From assembly GCF_016801775.1 (NCBI RefSeq), contig NZ_CP069004.1, forward strand, positions 2,666,001 through 2,730,000: 64,000 nucleotides of DNA, given 5' to 3'. This DNA is from Sulfitobacter mediterraneus. Its GTDB lineage: Bacteria > Pseudomonadota > Alphaproteobacteria > Rhodobacterales > Rhodobacteraceae. The translations under genes and the position numbers were made by a program. Below the pieces are notes generated by a model. The model ran no database searches and had not been told where the DNA came from. It saw only the letters and a program-made list of their open reading frames with translations. Of this stretch, positions 47,233 to 57,331 are shown piece after piece. The first letter of the stretch is position 1. Each line of letters opens with the position of its first letter.

Positions 47233-47840
47233 CCCGGAAATTCACAGAAACCCGCATCCTGATTGCCACCCACAACGCTGGCAAACTGGAGGAAATGCAG
47301 CAATTGTTCGCTCCGCGCGGCGTTTCTGTGGTCGGCGCGGCCGAGATGAACCTACCAGAGCCGGAAGAGACCGAGACCACCTTTGTTGGCAATGCACGGA
47401 TCAAGGCACATGCCGCAGCGCAAGCCACCGGCCTGCCTGCCCTGTCCGACGATTCAGGGATCGAGGTGGAAGCGTTGGACAATGCGCCCGGCGTGTACAC
47501 TGCAGATTGGGCGGAAACCCCGACCGGCCGCGATTTCACGATGGCGATGACCAAGACGCACAATCTGCTTGAAGAAAAATCGGCACCGCACCCCCGGCGC
47601 GCCCGGTTTTGCGCCACGCTGGTTCTGGCCTGGCCCGATGGCCATGACGAAGTATTTGCGGGCCGCGTTAACGGCACTTTGGTTTGGCCGATCCGGGGCA
47701 AATTAGGCCATGGATATGACCCGATGTTCATGCCGGACGACCATGACATCACCTTTGCCGAAATGGATGCCGATCAGAAAAACGCGATCAGCCACCGTGC
47801 TGACGCCTTTTCCAAGCTGATCACAGCTTGTTTTGACTGA
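47229..47840 (+). CDS. rdgB: Non-canonical purine NTP pyrophosphatase (RdgB/HAM1)
   Basis: RdgB removes dITP, XTP and related nucleotides from the pool. The 203-residue product shows [14 protein letters not shown] (10-23), [19 protein letters not shown] near 76-94, and [19 protein letters not shown]. The start is GTG, sharing GTGA with the rph stop. The rph-rdgB-hemW order is a common operon in alphaproteobacteria. Confidence 0.96.
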   Translation: MTRKFTETRILIATHNAGKLEEMQQLFAPRGVSVVGAAEMNLPEPEETETTFVGNARIKAHAAAQATGLPALSDDSGIEVEALDNAPGVYTADWAETPTGRDFTMAMTKTHNLLEEKSAPHPRRARFCATLVLAWPDGHDEVFAGRVNGTLVWPIRGKLGHGYDPMFMPDDHDITFAEMDADQKNAISHRADAFSKLITACFD

Positions 47841-48990
47841 AGATTGGCAAAACGGCGGCTTCGGGCTTTATATCCATTGGCCGTTTTGCGAGGCGAAATG
47901 CCCGTATTGTGATTTCAACAGCCATGTCAGCAGACAAATTGACCAACGCGCATGGCGTGATGGCTATTTGTCAGAACTCAAACGCACCGCTGCTGAAACC
48001 AAGGGCCGTGTGCTGAATGCAGTGTTCTTTGGTGGTGGGACGCCCAGCCTGATGGACCCTGATGTTGTTGCAGATGTCATCAGCGCCATCAAAACACACT
48101 GGCCCACAGCCAACGATCTTGAAATCACGCTCGAAGCAAACCCCAGTTCCGTCGAGGCGGGCCGCTTTGCCGCGTACCGTGACGCCGGGATCAGCCGCGT
48201 TTCCATGGGAATACAAGCTTTGAACGACGAAGATCTCCGCCGCCTTGGCCGTATTCATACTGCAAAAGAGGCCCTGACCGCCTTTGACGTCGCAAGGGCC
48301 GCGTTTGACCGTGTCAGTTTTGATCTGATTTACGGACGCCAGAACCAAACCGCTCAGGACTGGAAGGTAGAGCTAAGGCAGGCTCTAAACCTCGCGATAG
48401 ACCATATATCGCTCTACCAACTCACTATTGAAAAAGGTACAGCATTTGGCGATCGTTATGCCCGTGGTGGATTACGCGGATTGCCCGATGAAGATCTGGG
48501 CGCCGATCTCTATACCCTTACCCAAGACATTTGCGACGAAATGGGAATGCCGGGATACGAGGTGTCAAATCACGCCCGCGACGGGGCGCAATCGCGACAT
48601 AATCTGATCTACTGGCGATATGGTGATTACATCGGAATCGGGCCCGGCGCCCATGGTCGGGTTACGACTGAAAGCAACCGCTTTGCAACAGAATGCTTCA
48701 GCAATCCCAAAATCTGGCTTGAGAGATCAACTGATGGGACGACGGAGAAGCCACGGAGCCTGCTCGATTCATCCGAACAAGCCATCGAATTCTTGTTGAT
48801 GGGCTTGCGGTTAAAGGAAGGCATTGATCCAAAGCGGTTTGCACGAATTGCTGGTAAACCGGTTTCCAAAGAAAAGATCGATCATCTGAGCGAGATCGGG
48901 ATGATCAGCGCGACAGATGATCGGATTATCGTTACAAATCAGGGATTTAACGTTCTGAACGCGGTGATCGAGAACCTTATACCTGACTAA
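47833..48990 (+). CDS. hemW: Radical-SAM heme chaperone HemW
   Basis: A 385-residue radical SAM protein. The CxxxCxxC cluster motif is Cys19, Cys23, Cys26 (CEAKCPYC), and GGGTPSLM near 67 and the TIEKGT region follow. HemW binds heme; earlier annotations as oxygen-independent coproporphyrinogen oxidase are usually wrong, because the added cysteine of HemN is missing. The start must be TTG at 47833 (no ATG or GTG is in frame before the CxxxCxxC motif), overlapping rdgB by 8 bases. It converges with parB with a 4-base overlap. Confidence 0.95.
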   Translation: MTEDWQNGGFGLYIHWPFCEAKCPYCDFNSHVSRQIDQRAWRDGYLSELKRTAAETKGRVLNAVFFGGGTPSLMDPDVVADVISAIKTHWPTANDLEITLEANPSSVEAGRFAAYRDAGISRVSMGIQALNDEDLRRLGRIHTAKEALTAFDVARAAFDRVSFDLIYGRQNQTAQDWKVELRQALNLAIDHISLYQLTIEKGTAFGDRYARGGLRGLPDEDLGADLYTLTQDICDEMGMPGYEVSNHARDGAQSRHNLIYWRYGDYIGIGPGAHGRVTTESNRFATECFSNPKIWLERSTDGTTEKPRSLLDSSEQAIEFLLMGLRLKEGIDPKRFARIAGKPVSKEKIDHLSEIGMISATDDRIIVTNQGFNVLNAVIENLIPD

Positions 48991-49886
48991 GCACCGCTCA
49001 GCACGCGGCACAATTCATCCAACTCATCCAATGAATCGTAATGCACGGTCAGCTGGCCCTTTTCTTGGCCGGGCTTATGGTTCAACACAACTTTCATCTT
49101 AAGTGCTGCTGTAAGATCGCCCTCCAACGCTTTGGTATCGGCGTCTTTCTCAACTTTGGCCGCCGGCTTTTTGCCATCGACCACGTCGCTGGCATCCGCT
49201 TGCTGTTCTTTCTTAACCAACGCCTCAGCTGCGCGAACGGACAGCCCCTTTTTAACAATCTCTCGGGCCAATTTGACGGGGTCTTGCGCGGGCACCAAAG
49301 CACGCGCATGCCCTGCACTTAGATCGCCATCCCGGACCATATCCAGGACTGGCTGTGGCAGGTTCAAAAGGCGCAGCAGGTTCGCAATATGGCTCCGGCT
49401 TTTGCCAAGCGCTTCGGCCATTTTTTCCTGGGTATGGCCAAACTTGTCCATCAATTGCCGATAACCTGCGGCCTCTTCAATCGGGTTCAGGTCGGCGCGC
49501 TGAATATTCTCGATGATTGCCACCTCGAGAACTTCAACATCTGTAAATTCACGGATCACGACCGGCAGTTCATGTAGCTGCGCCAGCTGCGCTGCACGCC
49601 AGCGGCGCTCGCCAGCGACGATCTCATAGGATTCATCGCTCCGCTTGCGCACGATCAAAGGCTGAATGACGCCTTTCTCCTTGATCGACGCAGCCAGATC
49701 ATCCAGATCTTCCTTAGCAAAACGCTTCCGCGGCTGTTCCGGGTTCGGAGAAATCCGCTCAATCGGGATATATTGCTCCGTCGCGACGGGCCCTTGTGCG
49801 GTTGTCGCTTCAGTTTCCGCGACATCCGCCATCAATGCGGACAGCCCGCGACCTAATCCGCGTTTGCGATCTTGTTTATCTGCCAT
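48987..49886 (-). CDS. parB: Chromosome partitioning protein ParB
   Basis: ParB binds parS and spreads on DNA using CTP, forming the partition complex. The 299-residue protein has the GERRWRAAQ CTP-binding motif (92-100), a helix-turn-helix (EKMAEALGKSRSHIANLLRLL near 150-170) and a C-terminal dimer domain. The start region KRGLGRGLSALM is typical. It is last in the mnmE-mnmG-rsmG-parA-parB run. Two perfect parS sites lie 1.4 and 3.3 kb away (51257 and 53144). Confidence 0.97.
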   Translation of the reverse strand: MADKQDRKRGLGRGLSALMADVAETEATTAQGPVATEQYIPIERISPNPEQPRKRFAKEDLDDLAASIKEKGVIQPLIVRKRSDESYEIVAGERRWRAAQLAQLHELPVVIREFTDVEVLEVAIIENIQRADLNPIEEAAGYRQLMDKFGHTQEKMAEALGKSRSHIANLLRLLNLPQPVLDMVRDGDLSAGHARALVPAQDPVKLAREIVKKGLSVRAAEALVKKEQQADASDVVDGKKPAAKVEKDADTKALEGDLTAALKMKVVLNHKPGQEKGQLTVHYDSLDELDELCRVLSGA

Positions 49887-49896
49887 CTCTGCATCC

Positions 49897-50694
49897 TCAG
49901 ACGTTATTTTTGATCAATTCTCTAGCCAGATCCCGATAAGCCTCAGCCCCCTTGGACTGAGGATCATAGGCCAGCACTGGCATAGCATAGCTTGGCGCTT
50001 CGCTCACTCTTACATTTCGTGGGATCATTGTTTCAAACACCAGATCACCCAGATTACTGCGTGCATCCTGCTCCACCTGCTGTGAAAGGTTGTTCCTTTT
50101 GTCGTACATCGTCAGCACCACGCCCTCAATCCGAAGATCCTTATTGCCGGTTTGGCGCACTTCGCGGATGGTCATCATCAGTTGTGACAATCCCTCCAGC
50201 GCAAAAAACTCGCTTTGCAGCGGGACAAGGATCGAATGGGACGCGATCATTGCATTCACGGTCAGCAAGTTAAGCGACGGCGGGCAATCAATCAGGATAT
50301 AATCCAGCGCATAGCGATCCATCTGTGTTTGCCGCAATGCGTCATGCAGTAGAAAACTGCGCTTTTCATTTGCAATCAGCTCAATATCAGCGGAACTCAG
50401 ATCAACGGTCGCGGGAACGATCAACAAACCTTGATAATCCGTTTCCTGAACGACCTCATCCAGATCAATATCTTCCAAAAGCAGTTCATAAGTTGTGTAA
50501 ACCCTGTCCTCCAACTCGATTCCAAGTCCTGTGGAGGCATTGCCCTGCGGATCAAGATCAACAAGCAGCACCCGTTTGCCTTCCTCAACCAATGCAGCGG
50601 CGAGATTGATCGCGGTGGTCGTCTTGCCAACTCCGCCTTTTTGGTTGGCAACAGCGATAATCTTGGGGCCATCGGGGCGGGATAAGTCAGACAC
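49897..50694 (-). CDS. parA: Chromosome partitioning ATPase ParA
   Basis: ParA is the nucleoid-bound ATPase that moves ParB-parS complexes. The 265-residue protein has the deviant Walker A NQKGGVGKTTT at 17-27, with the signature lysine, and LVDLDPQGNAS near 46-56. The start is GTG at 50694 with AAGGA 9 bases upstream, and overlaps rsmG by 8 bases. The parA-parB spacing is 10 bases. Confidence 0.97.
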   Translation of the reverse strand: MSDLSRPDGPKIIAVANQKGGVGKTTTAINLAAALVEEGKRVLLVDLDPQGNASTGLGIELEDRVYTTYELLLEDIDLDEVVQETDYQGLLIVPATVDLSSADIELIANEKRSFLLHDALRQTQMDRYALDYILIDCPPSLNLLTVNAMIASHSILVPLQSEFFALEGLSQLMMTIREVRQTGNKDLRIEGVVLTMYDKRNNLSQQVEQDARSNLGDLVFETMIPRNVRVSEAPSYAMPVLAYDPQSKGAEAYRDLARELIKNNV

Positions 50695-51292
50695 GGGAAA
50701 TTTCCTTGATACTCAGGATCGCAGCATCAGCGCTGGTTCTACTTTTGACAGGTTCACAATCGTAGGACCACAGCTTCCGCGCCTCTTGATCCTCTTTTTT
50801 CCACTGTGCCCCCTTCGGGAACAGAGCCAAACCGCCCGGCGAAAGATGTCGTTCGGCAAAACCCAATAGAACAGACAGATCCGCCAGGGCACGGGCACTC
50901 AGGATGTCGGCGCCCAATGGATCAATTTCCTCAATTCGTTCGGATTGCACTGTGATCCCCAGATCCAGCTCTCTGGACGCTGTTCGCAGGAATGCGCATT
51001 TACGCTGATCGCTCTCAACCAACGTGAATTTAACTGGATCTGGACCTTCTGACGCTAGAATTGCCAAGACCACACCTGGAAAGCCACCTCCACTACCCAG
51101 ATCAACCCAGTGTCCTTGCTTTGGCGCCAAGTCATAGATTTGTACTGAATCCACAATGTGCCTGTCCCAGATATGAGGAACGCTTGCTTTGGATATCAGA
51201 TTGATTTTGACCGTCCACTTTTCAACGAGCGCAACAAATGCCTCAAGCTTGTCCAATGTTTCACGTGAAACATCCAAATCCATATCGCTCAT
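50687..51292 (-). CDS. rsmG: 16S rRNA (guanine527-N7)-methyltransferase
   Basis: RsmG (GidB) methylates G527 of 16S rRNA. The 201-residue product shows the SAM-binding loop [16 protein letters not shown] near 65-80. Residues 8-12 (VSRET) are encoded by the parS site 51257-51272. Its ATG overlaps the mnmG stop (ATGA). It lies between mnmG and parA, as in many alphaproteobacteria. Confidence 0.97.
   Translation of the reverse strand: MSDMDLDVSRETLDKLEAFVALVEKWTVKINLISKASVPHIWDRHIVDSVQIYDLAPKQGHWVDLGSGGGFPGVVLAILASEGPDPVKFTLVESDQRKCAFLRTASRELDLGITVQSERIEEIDPLGADILSARALADLSVLLGFAERHLSPGGLALFPKGAQWKKEDQEARKLWSYDCEPVKSRTSADAAILSIKEISRV
51257..51272. repeat. parS site 1 (perfect consensus)
   Basis: TGTTTCACGTGAAACA, a perfect 16-bp palindrome equal to the bacterial parS consensus. 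It lies in the 5' part of rsmG, so it is also protein code (VSRET). ParB should bind here. Confidence 0.97.
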
Positions 51293-53160
51293 GCAGTTTT
51301 CTTCCCAACATCCCGACGCAACCGCGCCAGAAGAAGTGTCAATGCTGCAGGGGTCATGCCGTCAATACGCGCAGCTTGCGCCAGTGTTTCCGGTTGTGCC
51401 GACATCAGTTTCATCTTGAGCTCATTGGACAACCCGTCAAGTGCCTCATATTGAAACCCGACCGGTATTTTCTGCGCTTCATCCTTGCGCAGGGCATCAA
51501 TATCCTTTTGCTGCCGCGCGAGATAGTTGGAATAGAGCGCGTCACGCTCAATCTGTTCTGAGATTTCAGAGGAGACGCCTTCAAGCTCCGGAACCAATGG
51601 CAGAATATCTTCAAACGTCATGTCAGGAAAAGAAAGCAACTGAAACGCACTTCGCCTGTTGCCATCCTGGCTGATCGAAATCCCGGCCTGAATGGCTTCT
51701 TTTGGTGTGAAAGTGGCAGAGGAAAGGATTTCCTTTACCCGCAACAGCTCATTCAGTTTGGACTGAAAAGCAGATTTTCGTTGGTCGGAAACGCAACCGA
51801 GCTGCATCGCGATTGGCGTCAAGCGCTGGTCGGCGTTGTCCGCGCGTAAGGAGAGCCGGAATTCGGCCCGTGAGGTGAACATCCGATAGGGTTCGCTGAC
51901 CCCACGCGTTGTCAGGTCGTCAATCATCACGCCGATATAGCTGTCTGCACGGCTAAAGGTGATCTGATCTTTGCCCTGTGAAGAGAGCGCTGCGTTCAAT
52001 CCCGCGACCAAGCCTTGTGCGGCGGCTTCTTCATATCCGGTGGTGCCATTTATCTGCCCCGCCAGATACAGGCCCGGTACTTTTCGAACCTCCAGTGTCG
52101 CCTTCAGCGCGCGTGGATCAATGTAGTCATACTCAATCGCATATCCCGGTTGAAGAATGACGGCATTCTCAAGACCCTTCATCGAACGCACGTATTCTAG
52201 CTGCACTTCTTCGGGCAAAGACGTCGAAATGCCATTCGGATAGACGGTGTAATCATCTGCGCCTTCCGGCTCCAGGAAAACTTGATGGGAATCCTTATCG
52301 GCAAATCGGACCACCTTATCCTCGATCGAGGGGCAATAGCGGGGGCCAACCCCATCAATATGTCCGCCATACATCGCGGATCGCTCGAGATTGGTGCGAA
52401 TGATGTCATGGGTCTTTTCGTTGGTGTGCGTAATACCACAAGAGATTTGCGGTGCTGATGTTTGCTTGGACAAAAAGGAAAACAGGACCGGCTCTTCGTC
52501 ACCGGGCTGTTCATCCAAGACATCCCAATTGATCGTGCGGCCGTCCAACCTTGGTGGTGTCCCGGTTTTGAGCCGTCCCATTGGTAGGTCAAACCCATCA
52601 ATCGTTTCAGCCAATTTTTCGGACGCCTTGTCACCCATTCGGCCGCCAGACCGCGAAACCTCCCCGATATGAATGACACCGCGCAAAAACGTGCCAGTGG
52701 TCAAGATCACTGCATCCGCTGTGATCTGCTCACCGTCAGCAAGGACAATCCCGCAAACTCTGCCATTCTCAACAATCAGATCGACAACCTCACCAATCAC
52801 GATGGTCAGGTTATCTTGCTTCTGGGTCTCCAAGAGCATCTGTTCGCGATAGATTTTGCGATCGGACTGCGCCCGTGGGCCTTGAACCGCCGGACCTTTG
52901 CGTCGGTTCAACAACCGGAATTGGATTCCGGCCTTATCTGCGACGCGTCCCATAACGCCGTCCATCGCATCAATCTCGCGCACAAGATGGCCTTTTCCAA
53001 GGCCACCAATTGCCGGATTGCATGACATAACGCCGATCCCCGCCTCGGTCATCGTTACAAGGGCGGTGTCTGCAGACATCCGTGCCGCAGCATGTGCAGC
53101 CTCCGCCCCAGCGTGACCGCCGCCAATCACAACAACTTCAAAATGTTTCACGTGAAACAC
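51289..53160 (-). CDS. mnmG: tRNA uridine 5-carboxymethylaminomethyl modification enzyme MnmG
   Basis: MnmG (GidA) works with MnmE on the wobble uridine of some tRNAs. The 623-residue FAD protein shows [10 protein letters not shown] (12-21) and [17 protein letters not shown] near 44-60. The start is a GTG at 53160, and the first codons (MFHVKH) are the parS site 53144-53159. It is 4 bases downstream of mnmE and shares ATGA with rsmG. Confidence 0.97.
   Translation of the reverse strand: MFHVKHFEVVVIGGGHAGAEAAHAAARMSADTALVTMTEAGIGVMSCNPAIGGLGKGHLVREIDAMDGVMGRVADKAGIQFRLLNRRKGPAVQGPRAQSDRKIYREQMLLETQKQDNLTIVIGEVVDLIVENGRVCGIVLADGEQITADAVILTTGTFLRGVIHIGEVSRSGGRMGDKASEKLAETIDGFDLPMGRLKTGTPPRLDGRTINWDVLDEQPGDEEPVLFSFLSKQTSAPQISCGITHTNEKTHDIIRTNLERSAMYGGHIDGVGPRYCPSIEDKVVRFADKDSHQVFLEPEGADDYTVYPNGISTSLPEEVQLEYVRSMKGLENAVILQPGYAIEYDYIDPRALKATLEVRKVPGLYLAGQINGTTGYEEAAAQGLVAGLNAALSSQGKDQITFSRADSYIGVMIDDLTTRGVSEPYRMFTSRAEFRLSLRADNADQRLTPIAMQLGCVSDQRKSAFQSKLNELLRVKEILSSATFTPKEAIQAGISISQDGNRRSAFQLLSFPDMTFEDILPLVPELEGVSSEISEQIERDALYSNYLARQQKDIDALRKDEAQKIPVGFQYEALDGLSNELKMKLMSAQPETLAQAARIDGMTPAALTLLLARLRRDVGKKTA
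53144..53159. repeat. parS site 2 (perfect consensus)
   Basis: TGTTTCACGTGAAACA again, identical to site 1, 1,887 bases away. It covers all but one base of the first codons of mnmG and encodes MFHVKH. Confidence 0.97.
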
Positions 53161-53164
53161 TCCA

Positions 53165-54451
53165 TTATTTTCCCAAGCAGAAGCTGGAGAATATTTCGTC
53201 CAGAAGGCTTTCTACATCAATGCGACCGACCAACGTTTCCAAGGTTCGAATCGACGACCGCAGCTCTTCCGCAGCTATATCATAATGATCGGAGCCCCGC
53301 CCCAGTATCGCACGCACAGCGTCCAAGTTCTCCGAAGCACGTTCCATCGCTATTCGGTGGCGCTCGTGCGTGGCGAGCCCCGCGCCCAAGCTCCGTTCCG
53401 ACAGCTGATCCTGAACGCGCTTGACCAAAGCATCAATCCCCTGCCCCGTCTTACCAGATATCGCGTCCTGGCTGTCATCCAATAGGTCCGCCTTCGGGCG
53501 CACAACGATATCGCCCTTCACCGGCTCAAGCATCAGAGCTTCTCCCGGTGACGCAAGAAAAATCCGGAGATCCGCGGCCCTAGCACGCGATACCGCGAGA
53601 TCAACGCCAAGGGCCTCGATGACGTCATCACTCTCGCGCAAGCCAGCCGTGTCAAGCAAGGTCACTGGAAGTCCGCCAAGATCCATTCGCACCTCGATGA
53701 TATCCCTGGTCGTGCCCGCAATCTCCGATGTGATAGCCGCATCACGCCCCGCAAGTGCGTTGAGTAGTGTCGATTTCCCCGCATTCGGCGCGCCAACAAT
53801 GGCCACCTCAAAACCGCTGCGAATCCGCTCAGCAATCTTTGTGCCGGCAATTTCACTATCCAGATCGGACATGACGCCCTTCAGCAAAGCATTTACTTCT
53901 GGCGTCACATCAACGGGCACATCTTCATCAGCGAAATCGATTGTAGCTTCCAGAAGGGCCGCCGCACGAATCAAGTCTTTTCGCCAGCGTTCTACCTGAT
54001 CTCCGAGATGACCGGACAGAACACGAAATGCCTGTTTGCGCTGCGCTTCGGTCTCCGCATCAATCAGATCGGCAAGTCCCTCCACCTGCGCCAGATCCAA
54101 GCGCTCGTTTTCGAGGGCGCGACGGGTGAACTCACCCGCCTCAGCCAGGCGTGCATCTGGAAAGGACGCGAGCAGTTCAAGACAGGACCGGACCACAGCG
54201 ATACTGCCATGCAATTGGAATTCGACAACGTTTTCACCGGTAAAGCTGTTGGGGCCGGCAAAAGGCAGGATCAACGCTTCGTCAATCACCTCTCCGGTCT
54301 GCGTTCTTACCGAACGCAGCCCCGCGCGATGGGATTTGGGCAATGGGCCTGCGATCTTTTCCGCGATTTCAAAGGCGGACGGCCCCGACAAGCGGACGAC
54401 AGAAACGCCAGCCCGCCCCCCAGCCGTCGCTTGGGCAAAGATCGTGTCCAT
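53165..54451 (-). CDS. mnmE: tRNA modification GTPase MnmE
   Basis: MnmE (TrmE) is the GTPase partner of MnmG. The 428-residue product has an N-terminal formyl-THF-binding domain, GTPase motifs GAPNAGKST (about 217), GTTRD and DTAGLRES, and ends in FCLGK, the variant of the conserved C-terminal C-x-G-K. Length is slightly below the usual 440-455. It sits 31 bases downstream of rho. Confidence 0.97.
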   Translation of the reverse strand: MDTIFAQATAGGRAGVSVVRLSGPSAFEIAEKIAGPLPKSHRAGLRSVRTQTGEVIDEALILPFAGPNSFTGENVVEFQLHGSIAVVRSCLELLASFPDARLAEAGEFTRRALENERLDLAQVEGLADLIDAETEAQRKQAFRVLSGHLGDQVERWRKDLIRAAALLEATIDFADEDVPVDVTPEVNALLKGVMSDLDSEIAGTKIAERIRSGFEVAIVGAPNAGKSTLLNALAGRDAAITSEIAGTTRDIIEVRMDLGGLPVTLLDTAGLRESDDVIEALGVDLAVSRARAADLRIFLASPGEALMLEPVKGDIVVRPKADLLDDSQDAISGKTGQGIDALVKRVQDQLSERSLGAGLATHERHRIAMERASENLDAVRAILGRGSDHYDIAAEELRSSIRTLETLVGRIDVESLLDEIFSSFCLGK

Positions 54452-54482
54452 AAATCATAACCTATTGTTATTATTAAATAAC

Positions 54483-55754
54483 TCAGGTGTTCATCGAATC
54501 GAAGAAATCCGAATTGGTCTTGGTTTGTTTGAGTTTTCCAATCAGGAATTCAATCGCATCCGTCGTCCCCATCGGGTTGAGGATCCGGCGCAGAACAAAG
54601 GTTTTCTGCAGATCGATCTTATCAACCAACAGATCTTCTTTTCGTGTGCCGGATTTGAGGATGTCGATGGCCGGGAACACACGCTTGTCAGCGATCTTGC
54701 GATCGAGAACAATCTCGGAGTTGCCCGTGCCCTTGAACTCTTCAAAGATAACTTCGTCCATCCGGCTGCCTGTGTCGATCAGGGCCGTGGCGATGATGGT
54801 CAGCGAACCGCCCTCTTCGATGTTTCGTGCCGCACCGAAGAAACGCTTGGGGCGTTGCAGGGCGTTGGCATCCACACCACCTGTCAGAACTTTACCGGAG
54901 GAAGGAACAACGGTGTTGAACGCACGACCAAGTCGCGTGATGGAATCGAGCAAGATCACCACGTCGCGCTTGTGTTCAACCAGACGCTTAGCCTTTTCGA
55001 TGACCATGTCGGAAACCGCCACGTGACGCGTCGCCGGTTCGTCAAAGGTAGAGGACACAACCTCCCCTTTCACGGACCGTTGCATATCGGTGACTTCTTC
55101 CGGCCGTTCGTCGATCAGCAGGACAATCAGATAACACTCAGGATGGTTCTTTTCGATCGAGTTGGCGATATTTTGCAGCAGAACCGTCTTACCGGTACGC
55201 GGCGGCGCGACGATCAAGGAACGCTGTCCTTTACCGATGGGCGACACCAGATCAATGATCCGCGCGGAGCGGTCTTTGACTGTCGGATCTTCAACTTCCA
55301 TCGTCAGACGCTCATCAGGGTAAAGCGGTGTGAGGTTTTCGAAAGCAACCTTGTGACGCGCCTTCTCAGGCTCTTCAAAGTTGATCTTTGTGACCTCGGT
55401 CAGGGCGAAGTACCGTTCACTGTCGTCAGGAGCCTTGATCAGCCCCTCAATGGTGTCTCCGGTCCGCAGGGACCACTGACGGATCATCTCGGGCGAGACA
55501 TAGATATCATCCGGGCCCGGAAGATAGTTCGCCTCCGGAGAGCGCAGAAAGCCAAATCCATCCTGCAAAACCTCCAAAACGCCGTCACCGGAAATTTCCC
55601 AACCCTCATCCGCGCGTTCGCGCAGGATTTGGAACATCATTTCGCCCTTGCGCATCGTGGAGGCGTTTTCGATCTCAAGATCTTCGGCCATCGCCAAAAG
55701 GTTCTTGGGCGTTTGCGCCTTTAGGTCAGCGAGGTTCAGCGTATCGGTTGTCAT
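54483..55754 (-). CDS. rho: Transcription termination factor Rho
   Basis: Rho is the hexameric RNA helicase that ends many transcripts. The 423-residue product contains the RNA-binding cold-shock-like domain ([20 protein letters not shown]), Walker A APPRTGKT near 180, and [11 protein letters not shown]. Normal length for the family. It lies in the group transcribed away from the AT-rich region at 56.4 kb. Confidence 0.97.
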   Translation of the reverse strand: MTTDTLNLADLKAQTPKNLLAMAEDLEIENASTMRKGEMMFQILRERADEGWEISGDGVLEVLQDGFGFLRSPEANYLPGPDDIYVSPEMIRQWSLRTGDTIEGLIKAPDDSERYFALTEVTKINFEEPEKARHKVAFENLTPLYPDERLTMEVEDPTVKDRSARIIDLVSPIGKGQRSLIVAPPRTGKTVLLQNIANSIEKNHPECYLIVLLIDERPEEVTDMQRSVKGEVVSSTFDEPATRHVAVSDMVIEKAKRLVEHKRDVVILLDSITRLGRAFNTVVPSSGKVLTGGVDANALQRPKRFFGAARNIEEGGSLTIIATALIDTGSRMDEVIFEEFKGTGNSEIVLDRKIADKRVFPAIDILKSGTRKEDLLVDKIDLQKTFVLRRILNPMGTTDAIEFLIGKLKQTKTNSDFFDSMNT

Positions 55755-55877
55755 GAATAATCCTGTGCAGCCCAGGCAAAAGCGGGGCTGTGCGTCATTG
55801 GAATGTAAATGCTAGGTCGCCCTCCCGGACGGGAAGGTGCGCTTGGTATAAGCAGAGGCCAAGAGACTGTCAATATT

Positions 55878-56327
55878 TCAGAATTTAACCACCACAGAGA
55901 TCACGATCACGATCAGCAGAACAGTTGGCACTTCGTTCATCATGCGGAATTGCCGACCTGTGATGTGGTTCTCGCCTCGTTGAAATGCTTTCATGCGGAT
56001 AACGAGCCAAGTGTGAAACAACGTCATCAGAATAACGCAGATTGCTTTGCTATAGGGCCAGACCGCAGACCAATCGACGATCCCTGGTGTGAAGGCCAAA
56101 AGCAGGCCAAAGGTCCAGGTGGCATGCATGGCGGGCCGCATGATCACATTGGCCAGTTTGAATTCCATCATTGCAAAGAGATCATGCTTTTCTCCGCTTA
56201 GCCCAGCCTGTTCGGTATGATGCACAAACAATCGCGGCAGATAGAACAGCGCGGCCATCCAAGCGATGACCGAGATGATATGAAAGGATTTCGTCCAAGG
56301 GTAAGCAAGGGCAAGCAGATCAGACAT
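55878..56327 (-). CDS. hemJ: Protoporphyrinogen oxidase HemJ
   Basis: A 149-residue membrane protein with four hydrophobic segments. HIISVIAWMAALFYLPRLFVHH (about 16-37) and the conserved RPAMHATWTFGL near 83-94 match the UPF0093/HemJ family, which oxidises protoporphyrinogen IX in bacteria without HemY/HemG. The conserved His and Lys residues expected for the heme site are present in this segment. GGAGTGGGAT precedes the ATG. hemH (18 kb) acts next in the pathway. Confidence 0.93.
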   Translation of the reverse strand: MSDLLALAYPWTKSFHIISVIAWMAALFYLPRLFVHHTEQAGLSGEKHDLFAMMEFKLANVIMRPAMHATWTFGLLLAFTPGIVDWSAVWPYSKAICVILMTLFHTWLVIRMKAFQRGENHITGRQFRMMNEVPTVLLIVIVISVVVKF

Positions 56328-56352
56328 ATCCCACTCCGTTCTTTCGGCCCTT

Positions 56353-56370
56353 CTTATAATAATAAGAAAG
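56353..56370. repeat. AT-rich inverted repeat upstream of hemJ
   Basis: TTCTTAT (56353-56359) and ATAAGAA (56364-56370) form a perfect 7-bp inverted repeat with an AATA spacer. It sits 26 bases before the hemJ start. It could be a protein-binding site or part of the origin; I do not know which. Confidence 0.5.
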
Positions 56371-56481
56371 ATAAGAAAGGTGATGTTGTTTGTAGGGAGC
56401 AGAAAATCTGTGGATTAAAGAATTACTCAAGGTTTATCCCGAACTGAAGAACTCTGAACCTGTTCTGTGCATATAAATTGA

Positions 56482-56496
56482 TTAAAGGAAATTTAA
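56482..56496. promoter_or_regulatory. TTAA-N7-TTAA motif (CtrA-like)
   Basis: TTAA (56482-56485), seven bases, TTAA (56493-56496) is an exact match to the CtrA recognition pattern of alphaproteobacteria. It is inside the A/T tract, where TTAA is common by chance, so weight is limited. Confidence 0.4.
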
Positions 56497-56723
56497 TTAA
56501 ATTAAATCAAATGGTTAAGACATAAAATGGGTAAAAATATCGTGGATAACTCAAGGGATAAACTGCGCCATAACCGATTCCTCCCACGTCGAGAGTTTTC
56601 CTTATCCTATTGGGTGGGAATCGCGAACAAACCAGCGGTTTTGGCAAAAACCGTCAAACCTGCCCTCAGCTTTTGAATTCTGCATCAGAAGTCCTTAAGA
56701 AATGCCTAACGTCACACACAAGG

Positions 56724-56732
56724 TTATCCACA
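56724..56732 (+). promoter_or_regulatory. Perfect DnaA box next to the maf start
   Basis: TTATCCACA exactly matches the strong DnaA box. Its last base is the A of the maf ATG (56732), so it lies in the ribosome-binding region of that gene. Confidence 0.85.
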
Positions 56733-57331
56733 TGCCACAGCCGTTCATCCTGGCCTCCGGCTCTGTAATCCGCCACAAGCTGCTGGATCAGGCTGGTGTG
56801 ATGCATCAGATCACCAAACCGCGTGTTGATGAAGAGATGATCAAAGCCGCGCTTTTGGCAGAGGAGGCAACGCCTCGCGATATTGCCGATGCCCTGGCCG
56901 AGATGAAAGCCACAAAGATCAGCGAAAAACACCCCGGTGCCTTGGTTTTGGGTTGTGATCAGGTGCTGGACCATCGCGGCACTTTGTTGTCCAAGCCCGA
57001 AACTCCCCAGGACGCCATCACCCAACTTCAATCATTGCGAGGGGATCGGCACAGTTTGCTGTCGGCTGCCGTCCTTTGCGAAGATGGCAAACCGATCTGG
57101 CGGCATGTCGGACAAGTACGTTTGCGGATGCGCGAAATCAGTGATGCCTATCTGCAAGACTATGTTGAACGCAACTGGGAGAGTATTCGCCACGCGGTTG
57201 GTTGCTATAAACTCGAAGAAGAAGGTGTACGTCTGTTTTCCAACATACAGGGGGATTACTTTCATGTCCTTGGTATGCCACTTTTGGAACTGCTCAATTA
57301 CCTGACCCTGCGCGGAGATCTTCCCACATGA
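56732..57331 (+). CDS. Maf-family nucleotide pyrophosphatase
   Basis: A 199-residue protein of the Maf/YhdE family, which hydrolyses nucleoside triphosphates, often modified ones. LASGS near 7-11, LGCDQVLD and the C-terminal IQGDYFHVLGMPL are family marks. I chose the ATG at 56732 (MPQPFILASGS) over 56702 because it aligns with the family and has AAGG upstream. It shares ATGA with aroE. First gene on the right side of the candidate origin. Confidence 0.93.
   Translation: MPQPFILASGSVIRHKLLDQAGVMHQITKPRVDEEMIKAALLAEEATPRDIADALAEMKATKISEKHPGALVLGCDQVLDHRGTLLSKPETPQDAITQLQSLRGDRHSLLSAAVLCEDGKPIWRHVGQVRLRMREISDAYLQDYVERNWESIRHAVGCYKLEEEGVRLFSNIQGDYFHVLGMPLLELLNYLTLRGDLPT

Larger units (their letters stand above)
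56328..56731. other. Candidate chromosomal replication origin (oriC)
   Basis: This 404-base gap has no gene I can support and is far more AT-rich than the rest. It holds near-matches to the DnaA box (TTATCCACA) at 56409-56417 (TGTGGATTA), 56434-56442 (TTATCCCGA) and 56541-56549 (CGTGGATAA), and a perfect one at 56724-56732. A nearly pure A/T tract lies at 56470-56540, suited to unwinding. Genes on both sides run away from it, and two perfect parS sites lie 3-5 kb to the left. Origin function is inferred. Confidence 0.75.

Noticed and set aside
54036-55724. 562-codon open frame opposite rho and mnmE
   Set aside because: It crosses two real genes on the other strand and reads as non-protein-like composition.
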